DNA of 48,365 nt from Stentor coeruleus (taxonomy: Eukaryota > Ciliophora > Heterotrichea > Heterotrichida > Stentoridae), in NCBI GenBank assembly GCA_001970955.1, contig MPUH01000521.1, positions 1 through 48,365 on the forward strand, written 5' to 3'. The notes below the pieces were generated by a model that saw nothing but the letters and a program-made list of their open reading frames with translations, did not search any database and had not been told where the DNA came from. The translations under genes were made by a program, and so were the position numbers. This document shows positions 10,112-22,503 of this stretch, one piece after another. Within the stretch, counting starts at the first letter, position 1; every line of letters begins with the position of its first letter.

Positions 10112-13100
10112 ATGTTTATAATGTTAATTCTTGCATTTCTGATATTCAATGCTCAGAGTTTGCTAACGTTTATTAACGTTGATTTCTATACGTCTGATTG
10201 GTGGTCACCAGTTTTATATCTGGAGCTCGTAGATGAAAACCAAAATTTAGTCGAGACTGAAAAAAACTTACTGATTGAGATTAGTCCACTTTCATCATTT
10301 TTTGTGTATCCATCAACAAAGTTCATAGGATCGATTTATTTAGAATTCTCATGTATTTTAGACTCTTATTTCTATATCAAATTAACATGTGATGGGTGCG
10401 AATCATATACAACTGGAACTGCATACAATCATTTATCAAAAAATGATTTTATTGAAATTACACCAAGTACTATCATAACAAATCTCGGTAAGGAGATAAG
10501 TATTTGGTATAACAACTATTTTGAAACACCATTCTCAACTATTTTTCTAATTACTAAAGAAAAATTTGATTATTCAATTATTCCAAATTCTTTAAGCTCT
10601 GGTTTTCTTTATTTATCATTTTTTACTGTAGGGAAAAAAAAATTAATAATTTACTTCGATGATTTTACTTCGACAGATGCTGGTGGAATTGTCCTTCAGA
10701 TAGAAGAAAGCAATAAATATTATTCTACCTTTTTTGCAGTTGACTATGTAAAAATTATTTAGCCTATAACTTTTCTAGACCCACTTGATTTCTATTTATT
10801 AGTATATAGTGATGACACATACACTACTTTTGCAATTATTTCATGCTATATAACTGTTAGTCTTAATCCAGTTGGCTCTCTATCAGGCACTACCACTCAG
10901 TGGATGGATGAAGGTTTTTCAGAATTTACAAATTTATATATAACAACTTTAGGGTCATATAGAATTTTTTTCACAGGATCTTGCATAGATTCTTTTGAAG
11001 CATCAAACTCTATCACAGTAATTGGTGTAGACTCAATAGTATTATCCGCAAATACAGTCTACACTAAAATTGATGAGACAATTATTGTAACAGTAGGCAT
11101 CTTTGATAATTTAAATAGCGTCTTTACCCATGAAACTTTAGTAACTCTGAAATCTTCAAGCTTAGAAATGATCGGAACTACAAGTCAAACAACTTCTTCC
11201 GGTTCAGCTACATTCACTTTAGCATTCTCTATAAATGGTCAAACATCACTTTCAGCATTTACAGTTTATGATCTCGATTCAATAACTGTTAACTCTTTAG
11301 ATATTTATATATTAAATTCAATGTGCCTAGAATGGAATCAAGACTTGTGCACTAAATGCGTAGATTTAGCAAATGTTGTTAATGGGAAATGTGTTTGTAA
11401 TAATCTAAGTGTCCAAATTGAAATGCATTGTGAATATATTGATGAGTATGTTAATAGTGGAAACAAACGTGTTTTAGCATGCAATAATATTTTTACAAAT
11501 TCTGATGTAATTGGATATTATAATGAAGACTGTAAAAGTATCAATATAAAATTTTCATCAAATGTAGTGCAAAGTTCAGAACTAGGTTGTTCTAAGTATG
11601 TGATTCTTCCAGATTATTTGAATCAACTGTTTATAGATTGCTTATGGATAAGCCCTGCAACGATGCTTTTGATATTTGGCGCTGTACTTGATGGGAAAGA
11701 ATTTATAATAAAATTAGATGCATCCCTTACTCCAGAGGAAGAGAAATGTAATGAATATAGTGAATCATTAAGCTTAGTAGTTGCTTCTGTAGTAATCCCT
11801 ACTCCAATTATTGACTTAACTGGGCCAGATTCAGTAAATTTATGCGAAGCTGATACAATTACTATAAAAAATAGTCAAGACAATAGTGATTATTTTTATA
11901 AATGGACTGTCGAACCATCAAGCAGCGAACTAGAATTATTTTTAAGCTCAATAACTGATTATATTTTAGAAATACCTATAAGTTATGTTCAGAAAGGAAG
12001 TATAATAATTACCTGTTTTGCTACAAGTTCAGCGTTCAGTACATCTTCAAGCCAAACTTTTTCAATAGAAATAACCAATAACCAATATCTTACTGTTGGG
12101 TTTGACACCGAAGATAATAGCGTATTTTTCAAATCAGAAGCTATTTCTATTCAAGGATTTATAGAAGCATCATGTTTAACTAATGATGTGGCTACTTATA
12201 ATTGGGAATACTTATCAAATATTTCATTAGATTTCGGATCAATCCTTACAAACAGCCAAGATCCAAGTATTTTAAAAATTCCTGAATACAGTCTCGTAGA
12301 AGGAAATTCATATTCATTCAAACTTACTATTACTATAAAATCGATTTCAGTAAGTGGATCAAAATCTATAAATATTATAATTGAAACAAGTCCTTTGATA
12401 ATAACACTTGATAAAACCTCAGGAAGTATTAGCAAATCTCAAGACCTCATTGTTACAGCTTCTGCAATTGATCCAGATTCACCTGATTCCATTATAACCT
12501 ATAAATGGGAATGTTTCGAAGGAAACTCTCAATGCTTAAACAGTAATAAAGTGTTATTAGAGTTTGTTGATAATGATCCTCAACTTTTTGTATCTAAAGA
12601 AAGCTTAAGAGAAGGAGCTACTTATTCTTTTAAAGTAACTGCAAGTAATTCTGATAAATCAAGTGAACAAACTGTTGAGTTTTATGTAGAAATTGCTGAT
12701 CTTGTTTTAACTCTTGATAAAGCCTCAGGGAACATTAATAAATCTCAAGATCTCATAGTTATAGCTTCTGCAACTGATCCAAATTCACCTGACTCTGTTA
12801 TAACTTATAAATGGGAGTGTTATGAAGAAAACTCTCAATGCTTAAATAGTAACGAAGTGCTATTAGAGTTTGATACCAATAATGCTACACTTTTTGTATT
12901 TAAAGAAGATTTAAGGGAGGGAGCTACTTATTCATTTATAGTAAATGCAAGTTTTTCTGATAAATCAAGTGAAGAAACTGTTGTGTTTTTTGTAGAAATT
13001 TCTGATCTCGTTTTAACTTTTGATAAAGAAAATGGGACTATATACAAAAATCAAGATCTTGTTGTTACTGCTAAAGCATATGATCCAGTTTCATCTACAT

Positions 13101-15450
13101 CTGTAATTCAGTTTTTATGGGAATGCCATGAAGTTTATTCGCTATGCATTGATAATTATCAAAATATTTTAAGCTTTAATGCAACAAATCCTACATTGAC
13201 AGTTTTAAAAGAATTTCTAAGAGAAGGAGCTTACTACATATTTAATATTTCTGCATATACTGAAAGTAAATCAATTAGTAAATCTACTGAATTTTATATA
13301 TCATTACACAATGATCTAACCATTGAATATACTGAAAACCAAGCTAGTGAAAATCTTGTATTTTATGCTGTTACTCCAGATATAGCAAATCTTAAGTTTA
13401 ATTGGAGTATAGACCCAAAGATTTCTAAAACTTTTCCAATGAATTACTCTTATTTTAGTATTTCTCGGAAAAGTTTAAAGTCTAATACCGATTACAATAT
13501 ATCATTAGTTGGAACTTTTAAACCAGGTGATATTATTAAATCATTTTATATTTTAACCCAACCAAAAACTCCAAATTGTTCAGCCCCAGAAGTTGTATTT
13601 TCTCAAACAAAATGGCTCATAAAAGTAAGATCATGCTCTTCAGATAATCCTAATTTGTTATATGAATTTGGATGTTCAACAAAAAGTAACTCTGAGTTAT
13701 GGTTTACTCCAGAAACTTATGAAAATTCATCCTATGTATTGATTCCTTATACATGTCAGAATGCAACTGCTAGTATTTGTAATGAATTATCATGCGAAAC
13801 TGTAAAAAACTCTATACCAAAAGGAAATAGAATACATAAAGACATAATCTCTGAATTTAATAGTGATATATCAGAAAATATCACAATTCCTAATGCAGCA
13901 TTATATTACTCATCAATGATTACAACACAAGATCAATGGAATATAATATTCTTGGAACTTAACAACTTTTTCAGGTCGCAAACCCCAACCAAAGGTACGG
14001 TTAACATGTTTATAAGTAGCTTAAACTCAATGATTCTTCAGATAAGCTTAATTTCTTCAGAAAACGCAAATCTCACATTAATGCTTATAGATTATTCTAT
14101 TTCTACTTATACCGGAATGCTATCCCAAAGTGATATTTTGGTGATTTCAAACTGGATCGGTAAACTAACAAGTATTCTCGATATTAATGACTTGTCTCAA
14201 GCGCTTTCAAGTGCAATTTCTCTTTATTTTGAAACTGCTCTTCCAGGAAGCGACCCATTAATCCAAGATTCAGAAATCACAGTTTATGCTGCACGAGTCC
14301 TAGCAGATTCTCTACCTGGTTTAAATATTTCAGTTGGAGATAACAGTCTTAAAATTCCAAATAGAATTATCCTTGATCATATCACTGTTTATGATATCGA
14401 ATATATTGTGTATCCACCCACACAAAGCACTGTCATTTTCGAAGTGAGCTTTTACGCATCAGGGACTTATGCTAATAAAACTCTTACCCTTAGTACACCA
14501 AAAAGTACTGTTTTAGGCTCTGGAATAATATACACAACAGTTGGAGGTAATTTTTCATCTAATAAAATTTATGAGTGTGCTTATTTGCAAGCTGATAAAA
14601 CATGGAAAATAAGTGTTTGTAAAGTAACTGAATCAAAAAATGGAAAAGCTCAAATGGGATTAACTCATCAGTCAACTTTTAAAGTATATGAAATTAATTC
14701 AAGTGGATCATGTGAAGTCGGTGCCGGACCTATTGCAATTACTTGTGCATGGATGCTTATAGCTATTTTTGTAACAGTAGGTTTTCATGTAATAGATAAA
14801 AATCAAGATGAAAGCATCAGACATATAAATAAATATACTAATTATCCACTTACAAGTATATTTATTCGTCAGCCAAATGGTAAAAGGAAGTCATCTGTGA
14901 TATATTTTTTTTCAACGCAAATTATTTTAATGTGCTTGATTGGAATATTAATATTAAGCTTTGAAACTCCTTTAGAAAAGACTGATAAAAAATATGGAAC
15001 CTTTTTAAGTCGTAATGTTGATCCTGGAGCTGCTGCTTGGGGTTTGACTCAGATAATTGCTTTTCCGGCTTTCTATTTTGCATTCAATCAATTTGCTTCA
15101 GCGAAGAAAGCTTTAATTTCAAAATATGCTACAATTAGTTTAGCCTCAATTTGCTTTATTGGCATCGTTTTAATGACAGTCTTCTATTGCAAAGAATATA
15201 CGTTTTATTGGATAATCAACTATTTCATATTTTTACTGCTTTTCAGCTATTTTTAGAGATCTTTTATGCATTTATTATATGGAAAATTCAAAAATCTCAT
15301 ATGGGCATATTACCAGATAAAGTTTTTCCTGAGATAGAAGTACTTAGTAATCCTAAAAAGAATGAAAGATTCCAGAAAAAAGATTTATCAAGCATTCCAA
15401 AGGAATATAAGTATGGATCGAATTCAATTGAAATTTCGCATTTAGATTAA
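10112..15450 (+). CDS. REJ-domain, polycystin-1-like surface protein, copy 1 (frameshift near the C-terminus)
   Basis: Large type I-like surface protein. The start is ATG 10112, opening a hydrophobic signal peptide. Intron 10748-10762 (gtaaaaattatttag, 15 nt) follows codon 212, and exon 2 begins at 10763. In order: an N-terminal beta-rich region; a bacterial-Ig-like module (about 11020-11310); a cysteine-rich segment (11320-11490); a Ser/Thr-rich Ig-like region; three REJ/PKD-type units of 306 nt (12395-13312) with YKWEC and LREGATYSF signatures; a long GAIN-like stretch with a degenerate GPS (about 14560-14690); then about five membrane helices (14725-15330). Near 15240-15243 a TTTT run has two more T than copy 2, giving a premature stop at 15254-15256. 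The original frame resumes and ends at 15448-15450. Recognition or adhesion, possibly cue sensing, is inferred. The lesion may be real or an assembly error. Confidence 0.82.
12395..13312 (+). repeat. Three REJ-type coding units of 306 bp (copy 1)
   Basis: Units start at 12395, 12701 and 13007, each exactly 306 nt (102 codons). Each encodes LDKxxGxIxKxQDL near its start, then a tryptophan-cysteine signature (WEC) and a LREGA box. The third unit is the most diverged. Confidence 0.9.
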
Positions 15451-16306
15451 TTTAGGTTAGATTGACAGAAAACTTATATCGAATTTTCATATATAAATTT
15501 TAAATCATGCCTAAGTTCCTATAAACCAAATTATGCCACGCCTTATAATTCTAACTCGATTTTTATGATTTTTTCTGGTATTCTAAACTATCATTTGATA
15601 TATTTGTTTTCATATTTACTTCAATTGGATATAATTATTCTACAAAGTTAAATACTTTATAACATATTAGTATGAAATATGCATGGTAATTTTTTTTTCT
15701 AACCAAACTAAAGACATTATAATTATATTCACTAAGCCATCATAGAAAAATAATTATACATGATAATTAGTTCAGTTGATTTAATGCAAAATTCGTATTT
15801 TATGAACTTCTACTTAAAAAACTTTCTAATCCTTGGCAAATTTTGAGAATCTGGTCCTTCAAGCAAAAATTATCTTCAACTTATAAAAGCATTAAGTCTA
15901 AGTATAATTTTGTTCTTAAATAAGCTCAAGTAGCTCATCCAAGCAACAATTTATATGATTTATAACTACTTTGGCTTTTCTGAAAATTTTTCAAATTATT
16001 TAACTCCAATGGGAAGAATATAAATTCACTCCTATAGATGCTGTTGCATGATTATGCTTGACTTATAACTTAATAGTATCCAGAAGCAGTGAAGATTATG
16101 GGTTTGAAACAAAAATATATACAAATTTATCGAGAACTACCATGCTTTAGAATTTATTCTTTGATAATCACAGTTTCTTATCAAACACTGAAATACATTA
16201 GGTACTTTATAAAGAGTGAGAAAAACATAAAGAATTAACCCATAAAGTTGTCTAAATATATTTTTATCTTCCATGTTTGCCTAGATATTTGAGGCTAGGA
16301 TTAATT
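15451..16306. other. Intergenic tract between copies 1 and 2
   Basis: No gene. 15490-15680 resembles repeats at 6780-7200 and 8440-9010, and 15820-16306 resembles 9155-9330 plus 9890-10111. The last part is the likely promoter and leader of the next copy. The segment corresponding to 9331-9880 is absent here. Confidence 0.55.
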
Positions 16307-19300
16307 ATGAGTATAATGTTTATTTTTGTATTTCTGATATTCAATGTTCAGAGTCTGCTAACTTTTATTAACGTTAATTTCTACACGAGTGATTGGCAGT
16401 CACCGAACTTATATCTAGAGCTCGTAGATGAAAATCAAAATTATGTCGAGACTGAAAAAAACTTACTGATTGAAATTAGTCCACTTTCATCATTTTATGT
16501 AAGTCCAACAACAAGGTTCGTAGGATCGATTTATTTAGAATTCACGTGTAATTTGGAATCTGAATTCTACCTCAAATTAACATGTGATGGGTGCGAATTA
16601 TATACAACTGGATTTGCAAACAACTATTGGAAAAATGATGATTTTATTAGTTTTACACCAAGTACTACCACAGCATATATCGGTGATGAGATAAGTATTT
16701 GGTATGAGGACTATTTTGGAACACCATACTCAACCGCTTTTCTAATTACCGGAGAAGAACCTTTATTTTATGGTAGTCAAGTTCCTTCAAGCTATGGCTA
16801 TCTTTTTGTAGTATTTTTTACTGCAGGAGAAAAAACTTTAATGCTTTACTTCGATGATAAAACTTGGACAGATGCTGATGGAATTGTCCTTCAGATAGAA
16901 GATAATAGTAAATATTATTATATCTATTTTATGACTGACTATGTAAAAATTATTTAGCCTACCACTTTTCTAGACCAATTTGAATTCTATTTTTTAGTGT
17001 ATAGTGATGATGCATACACTAATTTGGCAAGTGTTTCATGTGATGTAACTGTTAGTCTTAATCCAGTTGGCACTTTATCAGGCATTACCACTCAGTGGAT
17101 GGATGGAGGTATTTCAGAATTTACAAATTTATATATAACAACTTTAGGGTCATATAAACTTGATTTCACGGGATCCTGCATAGATTCTGTCGAAGCAACA
17201 GATCCTATTACAATTATTGGCGTAGACTCAATAGAATTATCTGCAAATACAGTCTACGTTAAAATTGATGAGACAATTACTGTAACAGTAAATATTTTTG
17301 ATAATTTAAACAAAGTCTTTACTCATGAAGTTTTGGTAACTCTGACATCTTCAAACTTAGAAATGATCGGGACTACAAGTCAAACAACTTCTTCCGGTTC
17401 AGCTACATTCACTTTAACATTCTCTGTAAATGGTCAAACATCACTTTCAGCATATACAGTTTATGATCTTGATTCAGTAACTGTTTACTCTTTAGATGTT
17501 TATGTATTAGATTCAATGTGCCTGGAATTGGATCAAGACTTGTGCATTAAATGCGTAGACTTAGCAAATATTATTAATGGGGAATGTGTTTGTAATGATC
17601 TAAGTGTCCAAGTTGAAATTCATTGTGAATGTATTAATGAGTATGTTCAGAGTGGAAATGAATGTGTTTTAGCATGTAATAATATTTTTACAAACTCTGA
17701 TGTAACTGGATATTATAATGAAGACATTAAAAGTATCAGTATAGAATTTTCATCAAATGTAGTACAAAGTTCAGAGTTAGACTGTTCTAAGTATATCATT
17801 CTTCCAGATTATTTGAATCAATTGTTTATAGATTGCTTATGGACAAATGCTACAACGATGCTTTTGACATTTAGCTCTTTACTTGATGGGAATGAATATA
17901 TAATAAACTTAGATATATCCCTTACTCCAGTGGAAGAAAGATGTAATGATTATAGTGAATCATTAAGCTTAGTAGTTGCTTCTGTAGTAATCCCTACTCC
18001 AATTATTGACTTAACTGGGCCAGATTCAGTAAATTTATGCGACGCTGATACAATTACTATAGAAAATAGTCAGGACAATAGTGACTATATCTATAAATGG
18101 ACTATCGACCCATCAAGTAGCGAACTAGAATCATTTCTAAGCTCAAAAACTGATTATATTTTACAAGTTTCTACAAATTATTTTCAGGAAGGAAATATCC
18201 AAATTACTTGTGTGGCTACAAGCTCAGAGTTCAATACATCTTCAAGTCAAACTTTTTCAATAGAAATAATCAATAGCGAATATCTTACTGTTGGGTTTTA
18301 CATCGAAGATAATAGCATATTTTTAATATCAGAAAATATTTCTATTCAAGGATTTATAGAAGCATTATGTTCAAATGATATCATGATTACTTACAATTGG
18401 GAATACTTATCAAATATTACATTAGATTTCGAATCAATCCTTGCAAACAGCCAAGATCCAAGTATTTTAAAAATTCCTGAATACAGTCTTATTAGTGGAA
18501 ATACATACTCATTCAAACTTACTATTACTATAAAATCTATTTCAGTAAGTGGATCAAAATCTATAAATATTATAATTGAGTCAAACCCTTTGATAATAAC
18601 ACTTGATAAAGCTTCAGGAAGTATTAGCAAATCTCAAGATCTCATTGTTACAGCTTCTGCCACTGATCCAGATTCGCCTATTTCCGTTATAGCCTATAAA
18701 TGGGAATGCTACGAAGGAAACTTTCAATGTTTAGACAGTAGTGATGCGTTTTTAAAGTTTGCTAATGATAATCCTCAACTTTTTGTATCTAAAGAAAGCT
18801 TAAGAGAAGGAGCCACTTATTCTTTTACAGTAACTGCAAGTAATTCTGATAAATCAGGTGAACAAACTGTTGAGTTTTATGTAGAAACTGTTGATCTTGT
18901 TTTAACTCTTGATAAAGCCTCAGGGAACATTAGCAAATCTCAAGATCTCATTGTCACAGCTTCTGCAACCGATCCAAATTCACCTGATTCTGTTATAACC
19001 TATAAATGGGAATGCTTCGAAGGAAACTCTCAATGCTTAAACAGTAATAAAGTGTTATTAGAGTTTGTTGATAATGATCCTCAACTTTTTGTATCTAAAG
19101 AAAGCTTAAGAGAAGGAGCTACTTATTCTTTTAAAGTAACTGCAAGTAATTCTTATAAATCAAGTGAACAAACTGTTGAGTTTTATGTAGAAACTGCTGA
19201 TCTTGTTTTAACTCTTGATAAAGCCTCAGGGAACATTAATAAATCTCAAGATCTTATTGTTATAGCTTCTGCAACTAATCCAAATTCGCCTGACTCTGTT

Positions 19301-21949
19301 ATAATTTATAAATGGGAGTGTTATGAAGAAAACTCTCAATGTTTAAACAGTAACAAAGTGCTATTAGAGTTTGATAGCAATAATGCTACACTTTTTGTAT
19401 TTAAAGAAGATTTAAGGGAGGGAGCTACTTATTCATTTACAGTAAATGCAAGTTTTTCTGATAAATCAAGTGAAGAAACTGTTGTGTTTTTTGTAGAAAT
19501 TTCTGATCTCGTTTTAACTTTTGATAAAGAAAATGGGACTATATACAAAAATCAAGATCTTGTTGTTACTGCTTAAGCAAATGATCCAGATTCAACTACT
19601 TCTGTAATTCAGTTTTTATGGGAATGCCATGAAGTTAATTCGCTATGCATTGATAATTATCAAAATATTTTAAGCTTTAATACAACAAATCCTACATTGA
19701 CAGTTTTAAAAGAATTTCTAAGAGAAGGAGCTTACTACATATTTAATATTTCTGCATATACTGAAAGTAAGTCAATTAGTAAATCTATTGAATTTTTTAT
19801 ATCATCCCACAATGAGCTAAGCATTGCATATACTGAAAACCAAGCTAGTGAAAATCTTGTATTTTATGCTGTTACTCTAGATATTGCGAAACTTAAGTTT
19901 GATTGGAGTATAGACCCAAAGATTTCTGAAAATATTCCAATGCATTACTCTTTCCTTAGTATTTCTCGTAAAAGCTTAGAACCTAATACAGATTATAATA
20001 TATCATTAATTGCAACTTTTGAATCAGGTGATATTGTTGAATCATTTTATATATTAACTCAACCAAAAACTCCAACTTGTTCAACTCCAGAAGTTGTATT
20101 TTTGCAAACGAAATGGCTCATAACAATAAGTTCATGCTCTTCAGATAATCCTAATTTGGTATATGAATATGGATGTTCAACAAAAAGTAATTCTGAGTTA
20201 TGGTTTACTGCAGAAACTTATAAAAATTCATCCTATGTATTGATTCCTTATACATGCCAAGATATCATTGCTAGTATTTGTAATGAATTATCATGTGAAA
20301 CTGTAACAAACTCTATACCAGAAGGAAGTAGAATACATGTAGACATAATTTCTGAATTTTATAGTGATATATCAGAAAATATCACAATTCCAAATGCAGC
20401 ATTATATTACTCATCAATGATTACAACACAAGATCAATGGAATACAATATTCTTAGAACTGAACAGTTTTTTCAGATCGCAAACCCCAACCAAAGGTATG
20501 GCTAACATATTTATAAGTAGCTTAGACTCAATGATTCTTCAGATAAGCTTAATTTCTCCAGAAAACGCAAATCTCATATTAATGCTTATAGATTATTCTA
20601 TTTCCACTTATACCGGAATGCTATCCCAAAGTGATATTTTAGTGATTTCAAACTGGATCGGTAAACTAACAAGTATTCTCGATATTAATGACTTGTCTCA
20701 AGCGCTTTCAAGTGCAATTTCTCTTTATTTTGAAACTGCTCTTCCAGGAAGCGACCCATTAATCCAAGATTCAGAAATCACAGTTTATGCTGCACGAGTC
20801 CTAGCAGATTCTCTACCTGGTTTAAATATTTCAGTTGGAGATAACAGTCTTAAAATTCCAAATAGAATTATCCTTGATCATATCACTGTTTATGATATCG
20901 AATATATTGTGTATCCACCCACACAAAGCACTGTCATTTTCGAAGTGAGCTTTTACGCATCAGGGACTTATGCTAATAAAACTCTTACCCTTAGTACACC
21001 AAAAAGTACTGTTTTAGGCTCTGGAATAATATACACAACAGTTGGAGGTAATTTTTCATCTAATAAAATTTATGAGTGTGCTTATTTGCAAGCTGATAAA
21101 ACATGGAAAATAAGTGGTTGTAAAGTAACTGAATCAAAAAATGGAAAAGCTCAAATGGGATTAACTCATCAGTCAACTTTTAAAGTATATGAAATTAATT
21201 CAAGTGGATCATGTGAAGTCGGTGCTGGACCTATTGCAATTACTTGTGCATGGATGCTTATAGCTATTTTTGTAACAGTAGGTTTTCATGTAATAGATAA
21301 AAATCAAGATGAAAGCATCAGACATATAAATAAATATACTAATTATCCACTTACAAGTATATTTATTCGTCAGCCAAATGGTAAAAGGAAGTCATCTGTG
21401 ATATATTTTTTTTCAACGCAAATTATTTTAATGTGCTTGATTGGAATATTAATATTAAGCTTTGAAACTCCTTTAGAAAAGACTGATAAAAAATATGGAA
21501 CCTTTTTAAGTCGTAATGTTGATCCTGGAGCTGCTGCTTGGGGTTTGACTCAGATAATTGCTTTTCCGGCTTTCTATTTTGCATTCAATCAATTTGCTTC
21601 AGCGAAGAAAGCTTTAATTTCAAAATATGCTACAATTAGTTTAGCCTCAATTTGCTTTATTGGCATCGTTTTAATGACAGTCTTCTATTGCAAAGAATAT
21701 ACGTTTTATTGGATAATCAACTATTTCATATTTTTACTGCTTCAGCTATTTTTAGAGATCTTTTATGCATTTATTATATGGAAAATTCAAAAATCTCATA
21801 TGGGCACATTGCCAGATAAAGTTTTTCCTGAGATAGAAGTGCTTAAAAATCCCAAAAAGAATGAAGAATTCCAAAAAAGAGATATACCAAACAATCCAAA
21901 AGAGTATAAATTCGACTCAGAATCAATTGAAATTTCACATTTAGGTTAA
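16307..21949 (+). CDS. REJ-domain, polycystin-1-like surface protein, copy 2 (internal nonsense codon)
   Basis: Same architecture as copy 1: start 16307, intron 16943-16957 (gtaaaaattatttag), exon 2 from 16958, stop at 21947-21949, about 1875 codons if read through. It keeps an EGF-like cysteine pattern near 17620-17680 that copy 1 has partly lost. It carries four 306-nt REJ units (18590-19813) where copy 1 has three. A TAA at 19574-19576 replaces an AAA lysine codon of copy 1. No 15-nt intron explains it, and the frame stays open for about 790 further codons. The GPS-like module (about 21060-21200, with SGC) and membrane helices (about 21225-21830) are intact and followed by a short cytoplasmic tail. 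It is either a young pseudogene, a truncated secreted form, or a sequencing error. Similar ciliate proteins are known; their function is not. Confidence 0.8.
18590..19813 (+). repeat. Four REJ-type coding units of 306 bp (copy 2)
   Basis: Units start at 18590, 18896, 19202 and 19508. Units 2 and 3 share the LVLTLDKASGN opening almost exactly. The body of unit 2 (CFEGNSQCLN..) matches unit 1 of copy 1, which points to unit gain by unequal exchange. The nonsense codon falls early in unit 4. Confidence 0.9.
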
Positions 21950-22503
21950 TTTAGGCTAGATTAATATGAAAGGTTTTGAATACTAACCGAATTCAAAAAA
22001 TACCCAATACCAGGTTCTTATTATATTCTTGTAAAAATTTGTTAAACTGAACTTTCTTTATAGCTTTTTATGTAATAATTTCTTTGAAAATCTCTGAATT
22101 AAAACCAATAATTAAATTTTGTGATTTATTATTTACATTTCTAAAATCTAATATTTAATTTATGTATGACTAGATTTTACGTTCAAGAGATCTTTAAGTT
22201 TCTTTAAAAATTATTTTATTTTGATAAAATAAGCAGTTATCCATTTCAAGTTCAAGACATATTTTATATTTTATCAACCATCATAGATTAATTTTTATTA
22301 AGAAATAAACTATAGTTCCGCTATAACATAAAAATGAAAACAAATTTTCAGAGGAAATTACAAAGCAATACAAACTGAATAAAATTTTAATTTTTAAGAG
22401 ATTTTATTCAGAAAATTCCTTGTGCTTTATTAGTTTGATATACTTACAAAATAATTTTAAAATATAGTGATGCTTAAGAGTAGCATTTAAAATCTTAATA
22501 TAA
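21950..22503. other. Intergenic, no gene seen
   Basis: AT-rich spacer between the REJ-like array and the TPR/cNMP-binding gene. No repeat shared with the array flanks was noticed, so the array's repeated structure ends here. Confidence 0.5.

Noticed and set aside
612..16962. In-frame TAG codons as evidence for TAG-to-Gln recoding (Blepharisma-type code 15)
   Set aside because: Each in-frame TAG resolved in a recognisable protein ends a 15-nt GT...AG intron, and removing it improves family alignment. Genes also end in TAA or TAG.
19560..19580. TAA at 19574 as the end of a small intron
   Set aside because: No GT...AG segment of 15 or 16 nt around it keeps the frame, and copy 1 has a plain AAA codon there.
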